Source: Daejeonella lutea (GTDB lineage Bacteria > Bacteroidota > Bacteroidia > Sphingobacteriales > Sphingobacteriaceae). Taken from it: 64,000 nucleotides of DNA. Both the position numbers and the translations under genes were made by a program. Under the pieces are notes generated by a model. That model had not been told where the DNA came from, did not search any database, and saw nothing but the letters and a program-made list of their open reading frames with translations. The stretch is taken from positions 1,610,943-1,674,942 of the forward strand of contig NZ_FUYR01000001.1 in assembly GCF_900168015.1 (NCBI RefSeq), read 5' to 3'. The number at the start of each line of letters is the position of its first letter. Positions within the stretch are counted from its first letter, which is position 1. This document shows, piece after piece, positions 46,406 through 54,825 of the stretch.

Positions 46406-48013
46406 TTATTTGTCCCAGAATATTTTTGTTGTGTAAACATCAGGCTGTGCCGGTGCATTCGGATTTGCCTGAATCTCAGAATTCGGATAAGGGAACCTGT
46501 TCGGGAATGTCCTCTGTGCCTGAGTTTCTGCGTCACCATCAGTAACCGGGTCAGGAATTACCGGATAACCCGTTCTCCTGTAATCTGTATAAAGGTCGAT
46601 TCCGAAACCAAAACCTGCTATCCATTTTTGAGTTATAATAATTTCAAGTTTTCCCGCTGCGGTGGCTGCATCATAATTCGCCAGAATGGCATTAACATAA
46701 GTATTAATTGCTGCAGCCGGGATTTGAGGAACAGTCTGTACAGATCCCGGAACGGTGGCAGCATAAGCATTAACCTTTGTAAAATGTGCCCTGATACCTT
46801 CTTCGAGCAACGTACGCGGATTACCATTTGTTCCGGCTGTTAAGGCAGCTTCAGCAAGAATAAACTTCATCGTATAAGAAGTGAGCAAACGCAATGGCGC
46901 GTCAGAAGGGCCATTTGTTAACGTTCCTGTGCCTCCAGCTCCATCATCATACCTGCCACCAACCGGGAACAATCCCACAAGCGACTGAAAATTCCTCTGG
47001 TCAAAAGATTTATTAGGGCCCTGCGATGCGAATCTTCTTGAAACGAACCTGCCATCCCTATAGTCTGTTGGGTTCGCTGGATTGTTGGTAGCAGTCAATT
47101 GGTTGTAAACGTAATATGGCAAACGCGGGTCAGTGCTATTCTTCATAACATTATAGAAGAATGGGCTTACCCAGCTTTCTCTCTGCCCTGCAGCATTATA
47201 ATTTGCTACGAAGCCGGGGTTACGATTCTCCGGTGAACTTGATGTCCCAAAACGAATTTGAAAGTCATCCGCAGCATTTAGAATTAAATTTCCCTCAGTG
47301 ATCAACGTATTCATTTCAGCTTTGACATCTCTCGTTAACCGAATCTGATTCAACATCTTCAGTTTAAGCGATTTTGCTAACCTTACCCATTTGACGCGAT
47401 CGCCACTGTATATAAACTCGTTGCTTGCGTCAGGGGAAATGGATGATGTTGTAGCGTTAAGGTTCGTTATAGCTTCATCAAGCAATTTGAGTAGGCTCTC
47501 ATAAACATCAGAATCTTTATCAAATTTAGGGGTCAGAAATTCGTTCCCCTTAAGTGCCTCCGTGTAGGGAATATCCCCAAAAAGATCGACTAAGATGCTG
47601 TAAACGTATGCCTTCTGAACCTGTGCTACACCTGCGAAATGCGGAGCATTAACCGCTTTTCCTTTTTCAATTACCGTTTCCAGGTCTTTAAGTGTGCCTG
47701 AATATAAACCATAAGTGGCACCGGAACCACTCCACGCATTACCGAAGTTTGTTCCGTCCACCACATATTCTTCAACTCTGAAGTTGACTAACTGGTGCAC
47801 AAATGTTGAAGCTGCTGCGTTCAAACCTGCAATATTCATGCTCAGGTTAAAAGCAAGGCCAGTTTCGCCCGCCGGAAGGATCTGCGTCAGCGGCAAGTCA
47901 GTAGGATTTTTTGGGTCAGTGTTGATATCCAAAAAATTCTTCTCACAGGCTGGCAATATTAGCACAGCTGCGACAGCTACTATACTGCTTATATATTTAA
48001 ACCTAGTTTTCAT
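46406..48013 (-). CDS. SusD/RagB-like outer-membrane lipoprotein
   Basis: A 535-residue SusD-like lipoprotein (Cys23, LPAC) of the SusD-like_2 type, with SILVDLFGDIPYTEALKG, KWVRLAKSLKLKMLNQI and FILAEAALTAG, all family blocks also seen in the SusD at 9.5 kb. It pairs with the SusC gene 66 nt upstream. No degradative enzyme is encoded beside this pair, so its ligand cannot be guessed. Confidence 0.93.
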   Translation of the reverse strand: MKTRFKYISSIVAVAAVLILPACEKNFLDINTDPKNPTDLPLTQILPAGETGLAFNLSMNIAGLNAAASTFVHQLVNFRVEEYVVDGTNFGNAWSGSGATYGLYSGTLKDLETVIEKGKAVNAPHFAGVAQVQKAYVYSILVDLFGDIPYTEALKGNEFLTPKFDKDSDVYESLLKLLDEAITNLNATTSSISPDASNEFIYSGDRVKWVRLAKSLKLKMLNQIRLTRDVKAEMNTLITEGNLILNAADDFQIRFGTSSSPENRNPGFVANYNAAGQRESWVSPFFYNVMKNSTDPRLPYYVYNQLTATNNPANPTDYRDGRFVSRRFASQGPNKSFDQRNFQSLVGLFPVGGRYDDGAGGTGTLTNGPSDAPLRLLTSYTMKFILAEAALTAGTNGNPRTLLEEGIRAHFTKVNAYAATVPGSVQTVPQIPAAAINTYVNAILANYDAATAAGKLEIIITQKWIAGFGFGIDLYTDYRRTGYPVIPDPVTDGDAETQAQRTFPNRFPYPNSEIQANPNAPAQPDVYTTKIFWDK

Positions 48014-48079
48014 TCTATTCTTTTTAGTTGTAAAGAAGATGAGCCCGAGTTTTGGCTTACCTATCTTATAATTAGTTAA

Positions 48080-51000
48080 TTAAAACGTTGCCCTCAGGTT
48101 AAAACCAAATCTCTTGGTGGTAGGAGCATTTGTATATTCAATACCCTGAACATTCCTGGTTGCACTGGCACCATATGTACTGGTTTCAGGGTCGAAGTTG
48201 GTTCCTTTAGGGAAGTTAGGGGCGTTAAAATAAAGGTTACGGCCAGTCACAGAAAGGTTTAATGATCCGAGTGGCGTTCCGCCTAACCATTTTTTCGGAA
48301 TGTCATAACCCAATGCCACCTCTCTCACTCTGAAAACGGTCGCATCGTAAATCATCAATTCTGATACACCTGTTAAACCACCAGTACCGTTGAAGTAAAG
48401 GTCGTTTGCCGTCGTCTGAACATTATTAGGAATTTTGTTCCCGCTGGCATCAAGAATTGGTTTGAATGTCGTCGCGTTTCCATAAAATCCTTTGATAATT
48501 TTCGGAGTAAGCCTGTCCTCTGTGTCGGTAGTTACACCACGACCTAAGTACTGTGCTACGGTTCCTGAATAAAGATCCCCACCATCACGGTAATCTAACT
48601 GCGCAGAAAGGCTTAGACCCTTGAATTTGAAAGTGTTTGTAAGGGAAGAAGTATAGTTAGGATTTGGATCCCCTATTTCCTGAAGCGGAACACGAAGCAT
48701 CAGCCCAGTTTGCTGATTGATAAGAAAATTGCCATCGTCATCTTTCGCTGCCTTGGTTCCAACCATGATACCGTACGGCCTTCCCGGGCGCAAAACAACT
48801 GCTGGATCGCCGAAGCTAGGAACTACAGAAATCTCATTAAGTCCTGCTGTTAACTCTTCAACGCGGTTGCGGTTCCTCGCAAATGTTCCATAGATATTCC
48901 AGCTGAAACCGCCTAAATTTTTAATTGGATTCAGGTCGAGCCCAATTTCGATTCCCTTATTGCTAAGCTTTCCGAAGTTAGTCAGTTTCGAAACAAACCC
49001 GGTTGAACTTGGAATAGAAATAGCAGCAATCTGATTTTCAGATAATTTATTGTAATAGGTGAAATCAATACCAATTCGATCTTCTAAGAACCTCAGCTCA
49101 CCACCAAGTTCGTACTCGGTAGTAAACTCCGGTGTTAAGTTAGGATCCGTTAATACGTTACCAACTGTCCCTGCCGAGGTGCCCAGGAACGGAAATACGA
49201 TATTACTTGCATTGTTTCCGAATGTCGGATTAACAAGGTATGTAGCATCAAGTGAGTAAGGATCGGCATCATTACCAACTTTACCATAAGCAGCTCTTAG
49301 CTTTCCATAAGAAATAATGTTTTTGATCTTCTCATTGTTGATAAGCTCAGTGAACACGAAAGCCGTACTCGCACCTGGATAGAAGAAACTACGGTTAGCC
49401 TTAGGCAAGGTAGATGACCAATCGTTACGTCCCGTTACGTTCAGGAATAAATATGATTTATAATCAAACTGAACATCACCAAAAGCTCCTATAATTCTTC
49501 TTTTAGTAAAGCCACCGCCAAAAGGAACAACGGTAGCAGTATTATCAATATCATCGATATTAAATACGACCATTCCAGTTCCCTGAACAGCTTGTCTCTC
49601 AAACTTTCTTTGATTGACGTTATGTCCTAAGGTTGCGCTAAAGTTCAGATCCGGAAGAAGCTTTCTTGAGACGGTTGCAAGCAGAGTAGACTCGATCTCC
49701 TGATTCGCCAGGACATCGTCAGTAACTTCACCGATTCCATTCGCCCCTACTGATCCTCTTCTTATCGTCCTAATACGCCTGTCAGTATACGTATTAACTC
49801 CAATTTTGTAGTTCAATTTAAGCCAGCTATTGATGCTGTAATCAAAGCCAACGTTACCGTATGCGCGGTCTACATCACTTTTGTATGTGTTATTTTCTAC
49901 TGACCAGTATGGATTGTCAACTCCTGCCACAGGGAAAAGTTGCCCAAGAGTTACCGGATTTTGGTAGGGCATTACACTAAAATCAGATGTATTCCAGTTA
50001 CGACCAAGGTAAAGAGTCCGGGCAAATGCCGAGGCTTGTCCAATACCATTCTGTGCTCCAAGGATCGGCCCATTCTGATTGGAATTAACGTATGACAAAG
50101 AGCCGGAAACATTTATTTTGTTTGCCAGTTTATAGTTTCCACCAATATTAACGTTAGTACGGGTGAAATCTGAATTGCGGATAATACCGTCATTTTTGCT
50201 TCTGGCGAGTGAGGCTGTAAAATTACTTACATCATTGCCGCTGGAAATCTGAACTGAGTTCTCCATAACACCACCGTTTACAAAGAAATCTTCAACGTTA
50301 CTTGCAAAAGCTTTGTATGGTGTTGTAGTCCCGGCAGGGAATTGTGGTAATGCTGCATTACCCGCGAACCAATGTGGAATAGTACCGTTTGTAATACCGT
50401 TACCCTGAGGGAATATGCTAGGCTGATCAAAAGCAGGACCCCAGCTTCCATTGGCGTTTGCATAATTAAACTCCGTACCCGCTCCATACTTATTTTGATA
50501 GTCTGGCAGGCCGGTAATTTGCTCAATTGCGTAACCGCCGACATAAGACACCTCAAAACCTTTACGACCTGCGCCTGTCCTGCCAGTTTTGGTAGTAATT
50601 AATACCACACCATTAGCAGCCCTGGAACCATACTGTGCTGCAGCGGCTGCACCCTTCAGAACGGTTATAGATTCTATGTTATTCGGATCAAGATCGACAG
50701 CACGGTTTGATACGGCATTGTTATTCACTAAAGCTGAAGCACCTGACTGTGCATAACCATTATCAAAGGGAATTCCATCAACAACCATCAGGGCCTGAGT
50801 ATTACCCAGGAAGGAGTTATTTCCACGGATAATAAAGTTTGTTGAACTTCCCGGGACGCCATTTGCTGCTGTAACGTTCACTCCTGCAACTTTTCCCGAC
50901 AAAGCTCGCAACGGATCTATTTCAGACTTCTGAGATAGCTGATCACCACCAACAGTAGAGGTAGAATAACCAACCGACCTTTTCTGACGTTCGATTCCAA

Positions 51001-51331
51001 AGGCTGTAACTACGACTTCAGAAAGTTGTTTCGCGTCAACCCGTAGGGATACATTAATGGTAGTGGATGACCCGACAGTAATTTGCTGAGTAGAATATCC
51101 AATAAAGCTGAATTCCAGCTGGGCTGCTGGGCCGGCTACTTCGATGGAATATGTCCCATCACCCCCGGTTTGCACACCTCTGGTTGTGCCGGAGATTTTC
51201 ACCGTAGCACCAGGTATTGGCAAACCATCATCCGCGCCCTTCACAGTCCCCCTGACGGTTTTTGTTTGGGCGAAAGTTATTTGGGCTACAGATAATCCCA
51301 ATAACAATAACATTAGTAATTTTTGTTTCAT
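48080..51331 (-). CDS. SusC/RagA-type TonB-dependent outer-membrane transporter
   Basis: A 1083-residue outer-membrane transporter. Signal peptide 1-21 (ITFAQ), carboxypeptidase-regulatory-like domain (about 25-105), TonB-box-like LSEVVVTAFG, plug with GKVAGVNV, LMVVDGIPFDNG and IESITVLKGAAAAAQYGSRAANGVVLITTK, and a complete barrel ending in an aromatic-rich strand with terminal Phe (NLRATF). No STN domain. First gene of the second SusC-SusD-lipoprotein operon. The 870-bp region upstream presumably holds the promoter. Confidence 0.95.
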   Translation of the reverse strand: MKQKLLMLLLLGLSVAQITFAQTKTVRGTVKGADDGLPIPGATVKISGTTRGVQTGGDGTYSIEVAGPAAQLEFSFIGYSTQQITVGSSTTINVSLRVDAKQLSEVVVTAFGIERQKRSVGYSTSTVGGDQLSQKSEIDPLRALSGKVAGVNVTAANGVPGSSTNFIIRGNNSFLGNTQALMVVDGIPFDNGYAQSGASALVNNNAVSNRAVDLDPNNIESITVLKGAAAAAQYGSRAANGVVLITTKTGRTGAGRKGFEVSYVGGYAIEQITGLPDYQNKYGAGTEFNYANANGSWGPAFDQPSIFPQGNGITNGTIPHWFAGNAALPQFPAGTTTPYKAFASNVEDFFVNGGVMENSVQISSGNDVSNFTASLARSKNDGIIRNSDFTRTNVNIGGNYKLANKINVSGSLSYVNSNQNGPILGAQNGIGQASAFARTLYLGRNWNTSDFSVMPYQNPVTLGQLFPVAGVDNPYWSVENNTYKSDVDRAYGNVGFDYSINSWLKLNYKIGVNTYTDRRIRTIRRGSVGANGIGEVTDDVLANQEIESTLLATVSRKLLPDLNFSATLGHNVNQRKFERQAVQGTGMVVFNIDDIDNTATVVPFGGGFTKRRIIGAFGDVQFDYKSYLFLNVTGRNDWSSTLPKANRSFFYPGASTAFVFTELINNEKIKNIISYGKLRAAYGKVGNDADPYSLDATYLVNPTFGNNASNIVFPFLGTSAGTVGNVLTDPNLTPEFTTEYELGGELRFLEDRIGIDFTYYNKLSENQIAAISIPSSTGFVSKLTNFGKLSNKGIEIGLDLNPIKNLGGFSWNIYGTFARNRNRVEELTAGLNEISVVPSFGDPAVVLRPGRPYGIMVGTKAAKDDDGNFLINQQTGLMLRVPLQEIGDPNPNYTSSLTNTFKFKGLSLSAQLDYRDGGDLYSGTVAQYLGRGVTTDTEDRLTPKIIKGFYGNATTFKPILDASGNKIPNNVQTTANDLYFNGTGGLTGVSELMIYDATVFRVREVALGYDIPKKWLGGTPLGSLNLSVTGRNLYFNAPNFPKGTNFDPETSTYGASATRNVQGIEYTNAPTTKRFGFNLRATF

Positions 51332-51525
51332 AATAATATGGAATTTGGTTAGTCAGTGGGAAGCACCTCTTCACACGTAAATTAACCGCAATGATATCTA
51401 AGACGCCTAAATTTAAATGTGCGGGAATGATGATGTTTGAAGACCTTAGTTTTGATGGCGTTTGTCTACCTTCCGGAACTAAAGATTGAATTTATGTCAG
51501 AATACTTCCTAAAATCTCCACCCAA

Positions 51526-51651
51526 ATGGGTAATCAGGGCATTTTGGAAAGTTTAATTGAAATGGCTATAAAGCTTCGCGCCTTACGTGATTTTATTAAG
51601 CGGCGTGATATGTATGATCATTTTCGCACAATAGCTGCCTTGTTGAAATAA
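51526..51651 (+). CDS. possible small ORF, 41 codons
   Basis: ATG 51526 to TAA 51651 encodes a basic, helix-prone peptide (contains LIEMAIKLRALRDFIKRRD). I recognise no family and see no ribosome-binding site. It could be chance. Confidence 0.2.
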   Translation: MGNQGILESLIEMAIKLRALRDFIKRRDMYDHFRTIAALLK

Positions 51652-52165
51652 TGCAGATAGGTCAAAAAATACTGATAAAGCGCACTTTAGCGAAAATTAA
51701 GACATGGAAATCAAAATAAGATTAAAGGCCATTTCGTTGATTACCAGTAATTTACAATTTTACTCGCATCCTCATGAATACTGAAGTGTGTTTTCGTGTG
51801 TAACAGACTTAACATCGTATCAAAAAACAGCTTAATTAGTATAAAATCCAGAAACTTAATTCCAAGACAACTACTTCATTATAAATTCATTATTAAAAAA
51901 ACAACAAGATGAATGGATTTTATGTGCCAAAGTTCGCAGATTAACTAGTACGCAAAGGCGGATTCACGCATTCAAAAAAGAAACAGGCGAACGCAAAACT
52001 CTTTTGCCGTTTCTAACCGACCCACCGGTAACAAAAATGAGCCATAGGAGTCGAAATTTACAGGTGGCTTTTAATTGATAATCGATGGAATGAATGGGAC
52101 CATTTAAAAAGTATGCAAGAATCGCCATAGTTGATATACTCTAAAGGTGAGCTTAAGCTTTGTGC

Positions 52166-52173
52166 TATCTTTG
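52166..52173 (+). promoter_or_regulatory. candidate -7 promoter element (TATCTTTG)
   Basis: Matches the Bacteroidota -7 consensus TAnnTTTG exactly, 31 nt upstream of the ATG at 52205. A TTG at the expected -33 distance is not obvious, so this is a partial match. Confidence 0.35.
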
Positions 52174-52204
52174 AATCGTTAAATAACAGCTCTGGCAGGA
52201 ATTT

Positions 52205-52762
52205 ATGGTACATTCATTTGAACAGGATCTTCTGAAGATTATCGAAATATTCAAAGCTAATTACGATGGCCATCCCTGGCATGGGGTCACCACCGAAAGC
52301 ATTCTTTTGCGCAATTCTCCGAGGAATATTATAAGTAAACCCGACTTTATCAAAAAGAATCTATGGATTATGCTTATGGAAATTGTGGAATGGAAAAAAC
52401 TATTAATTGAATATCTAAAAGGGGAAGACATAAATTTCAATAAAGAGGCTGAAAAAATGAAAATAACCGCTCCCGAGAATATTCTGGATCAAGAATGGGC
52501 AAGTCTAATTGCGGATCTCAAAAGTGTCCATTTCCTATTAATAGCGGAGCTTAAAAAAGTGCTGTCACTCGAAGTAACTGAGCGGATCTTTCCCAATCAT
52601 TTGTCTTTTAGCCAGATTGCCTACGGGATAATACACTCAGAGCTTTTCTGTCTCGGCCAAATAAATATCCTCATCGAATTCAGCGATTCATTTGTCACAG
52701 AGCAACCTAAAGTGCTTCTCCGGAAGTATCTTACCCCGGCACATCGCTCACTGAGAAAATAA
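52205..52762 (+). CDS. probable DinB-fold protein
   Basis: A 185-residue helical protein. HPWHGVTTESIL near the N-terminus, a WIMLMEIVEWKKLLIEYLKG helix and a C-terminal GIIHSELFCLGQINIL helix give the spacing of DinB-like four-helix bundles, with His residues in the first and last helices as potential metal ligands. It is not similar enough to the protein at 4.7 kb to call them paralogues. Its stop is 15 nt from the convergent AraC regulator stop. The role is unknown. Confidence 0.55.
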   Translation: MVHSFEQDLLKIIEIFKANYDGHPWHGVTTESILLRNSPRNIISKPDFIKKNLWIMLMEIVEWKKLLIEYLKGEDINFNKEAEKMKITAPENILDQEWASLIADLKSVHFLLIAELKKVLSLEVTERIFPNHLSFSQIAYGIIHSELFCLGQINILIEFSDSFVTEQPKVLLRKYLTPAHRSLRK

Positions 52763-52777
52763 GATTTGGATAAGGTC

Positions 52778-53662
52778 CTAAAGCTGGACCTGCCTGAACG
52801 CGCCTGGTGTGATATCGTAGGTTGTTCGGAATGAACGTATAAAAGAACTGGGGTTTTCAAAACCTACCATATTCACAATCTCCTGAATTGATGATCCGCT
52901 ATTTCTCAAATAGTATTTAGCACGTTCGAGCCTAACCTGGATAAGGTATTGATACGGAGATTTATCGTAGATAAGTCTGAATATTCTGATAAGATGGCTA
53001 ACGGACAGGCACGCTACATTGGAAATATCCTCAAGCTTAATATTCTTTTCGTGGTTGCTAATGATAAAATCTTTAGCCATAGCTATGCGCTTGATTATAT
53101 CCATCCTCACACCATTTTTAGCATTCTGATGGAGCTTGCTGGTTTTACTATAAAGCTGCTCGTTGTAAATTTTGCAATAATTTAACAACAGATGTTGTAA
53201 ATATTGGCTTATCATGAACTGGTCGGTTAAGCCTTTATCAGCATGATTTTTCAAATGCATAATATTATATTCCATATCCCCCGTTAAGGTGTACATCGAA
53301 TCTATCAATATTAGGTCTTCGTTCTCGCTGGTTCGATATGGCATGAAGAGATCACCCGCCCGTTTTGATTTGAGCGACCGTGAAAATTTGTCGAGATATT
53401 CAGGATCGAAGGAAATTGAAAAACTAGTTACAGGGACTTCTGAATGAATTATACGTGTGTAACTCGTTCCCTCGTTTATTACCAAAAAACTTCCCGGATA
53501 AAGTGTTATTTGCCGGCTCCCCAGAATATAGGTTTCATTACCCGAAAACACCACACGTAAGGAAAACTTGCTTCGAACATGCTGATCTGAAGCCTCAGTT
53601 ACCTTTTCATAGAATATTTCATTCCGGTTATCAAGAACCCGCAGATATTTGGTAATTCTCAT
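52778..53662 (-). CDS. AraC-family transcriptional regulator
   Basis: A 294-residue regulator with an N-terminal cupin-like sensing domain (about 10-100) and a C-terminal AraC DNA-binding domain (about 195-292) with both helix-turn-helices: LEDISNVACLSVSHLIRIFR and IQEIVNMVGFENPSSFIRSFR, ending in the usual TPGAFR. It begins inside the last 32 nt of the glyoxalase-fold gene, so the two are translationally coupled. The inducer and targets are unknown. Confidence 0.88.
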   Translation of the reverse strand: MRITKYLRVLDNRNEIFYEKVTEASDQHVRSKFSLRVVFSGNETYILGSRQITLYPGSFLVINEGTSYTRIIHSEVPVTSFSISFDPEYLDKFSRSLKSKRAGDLFMPYRTSENEDLILIDSMYTLTGDMEYNIMHLKNHADKGLTDQFMISQYLQHLLLNYCKIYNEQLYSKTSKLHQNAKNGVRMDIIKRIAMAKDFIISNHEKNIKLEDISNVACLSVSHLIRIFRLIYDKSPYQYLIQVRLERAKYYLRNSGSSIQEIVNMVGFENPSSFIRSFRTTYDITPGAFRQVQL

Positions 53663-54050
53663 TCTCGATATAGTTATCAGACACTTTATAATTCCTTACT
53701 TCCAGCAATGCATATAAATTTCCAAAAGGATCACTAAAATTTGCCATTAAGCCGGTGGAGTTGTACTGAGGCTCGCTCTTAAATCTAACCCCAGCCTTTT
53801 TGAACGTGCAGTAATCCCTGATACAATCGTCAGTTTTAATGATGATCTTGTTTCTGGAGTAGATGTGATCACTGCTTGGAGACTCTACTAGGACAAGGGA
53901 AAGGGTCCTATTTTGAGGGCTTACCACCTGGGTTTTCAAACCAGGAAGCAATTCCACTTCCTGCGAAACAATAAAATTCAGTTTGCCGGTAAAAAACCGG
54001 AGGGCTCTATCGAGCTTGTTTACAATGACGGGGATGTAGCTTTCTTCCAT
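53631..54050 (-). CDS. glyoxalase/dioxygenase-fold (VOC) protein
   Basis: A 139-residue single VOC-superfamily module. Start ATG 54050 is preferred to an upstream in-frame TTG at 54068. Features: VNKLDRALRFFTGKLNF and a C-terminal FSDPFGNLYALLEV with the usual metal-ligand Glu. Half-module length suggests a homodimer. Members include glyoxalase I, bleomycin-binding proteins and ring-cleaving dioxygenases; the role here is unknown. The gene precedes the overlapping AraC regulator gene, which may control it. Confidence 0.75.
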   Translation of the reverse strand: MEESYIPVIVNKLDRALRFFTGKLNFIVSQEVELLPGLKTQVVSPQNRTLSLVLVESPSSDHIYSRNKIIIKTDDCIRDYCTFKKAGVRFKSEPQYNSTGLMANFSDPFGNLYALLEVRNYKVSDNYIENENYQISAGS

Positions 54051-54142
54051 AGCAGATCGTTTTAACAAATTTAGATCTGTGGCATGCCATTGTCTTCAAC
54101 CCGAAGGGGTGATATTTATGTAACAAAAATTTAGATCATTCG

Positions 54143-54172
54143 AGCCTATGCAGAAGGTTTTGCACGTAGGCT
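54143..54172 (-). terminator. hairpin after the two-component operon
   Basis: AGCCTA (54143-54148) pairs with TAGGCT (54167-54172), with inner TGCA/TGCA pairing, located 18 nt past the response-regulator stop on the minus strand. A weak T-rich stretch follows about 15 nt later, so termination is only likely. Confidence 0.45.
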
Positions 54173-54189
54173 TTGAATCAGTAAACAGA

Positions 54190-54822
54190 CTAGATCAGTC
54201 GGTCGCGGCGAGCATTCTTAAGAGCCTTATCACGTGTGTCGACATCTAGTTTTACATAGATATTTTTGATGTGTGTTTTTACAGTACTGACGTTGATAAA
54301 AAGTTCCTCGGCAATTTGAGCACGATTTTTCCCGTAACTAATCAGCTTGAGAACCTCGGTTTCGCGTTTGGACAAAGGTGATTCTTTGCTCTTTTGAAAC
54401 GATTCAACAACCAACCTCGCTATATTTACGCTCATAGGAGATCCCCCTTCATAAACCTCCTTGATTGCTTCGAGTATTTTCGGCGGCGGTGTATTTTTGG
54501 TAATATAGCCAGCTGCACCGTTTGAAAACGCTTCAAACACCGTTTTCTGCGAATCATGGACTGTAAGGACAAGAATGTTTGCAAATGGCACGATACTTTT
54601 CAGCAATGGAATTGCCTCTACACCGTTAATTCCCGGCAACTCAACATCAAGCAAAATTACATCAGGATTGTCGATACGCAAATTCTTCACCGCCTCCTCG
54701 CAAGAACCATAGGTGCTAACTATTTCATATCCATCTACCTGGCCCAGCAAAAAAGAATAGCCATTCCGAATAACTTCGTCATCCTCAATTAATATAATTC
54801 GAATATTCTCTTTGTCTGTCAT
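54190..54822 (-). CDS. NarL/FixJ-type response regulator
   Basis: A 210-residue response regulator: receiver domain 1-125 with acidic pocket Glu13-Asp14-Asp15, phospho-acceptor Asp59 (LLDVELPG) and a conserved Lys near 109 (YITKN); C-terminal LuxR-type HTH (about 145-205) with LSKRETEVLKLISYGKNRAQIAEEL and VSTVKTHIKNIYVKL. It lies 3 nt downstream of the sensor kinase gene and is its cognate partner. DNA targets are unknown. Confidence 0.93.
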   Translation of the reverse strand: MTDKENIRIILIEDDEVIRNGYSFLLGQVDGYEIVSTYGSCEEAVKNLRIDNPDVILLDVELPGINGVEAIPLLKSIVPFANILVLTVHDSQKTVFEAFSNGAAGYITKNTPPPKILEAIKEVYEGGSPMSVNIARLVVESFQKSKESPLSKRETEVLKLISYGKNRAQIAEELFINVSTVKTHIKNIYVKLDVDTRDKALKNARRDRLI

Positions 54823-54825
54823 GGA

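Larger units (their letters stand above)
51332..52204. other. 873-bp intergenic region between divergent genes
   Basis: Separates the SusC gene (minus) from the DinB-like gene (plus). It holds no strong ORF, tRNA or tandem array that I can see. A 41-codon frame at 51526-51651 and a -7-like promoter element near 52166 are listed separately. Confidence 0.55.

Noticed and set aside
54067-54137. 11-bp direct repeat AAATTTAGATC, 60 bp apart
   Set aside because: Two copies in AT-rich DNA are weak evidence; no further copy was seen nearby.
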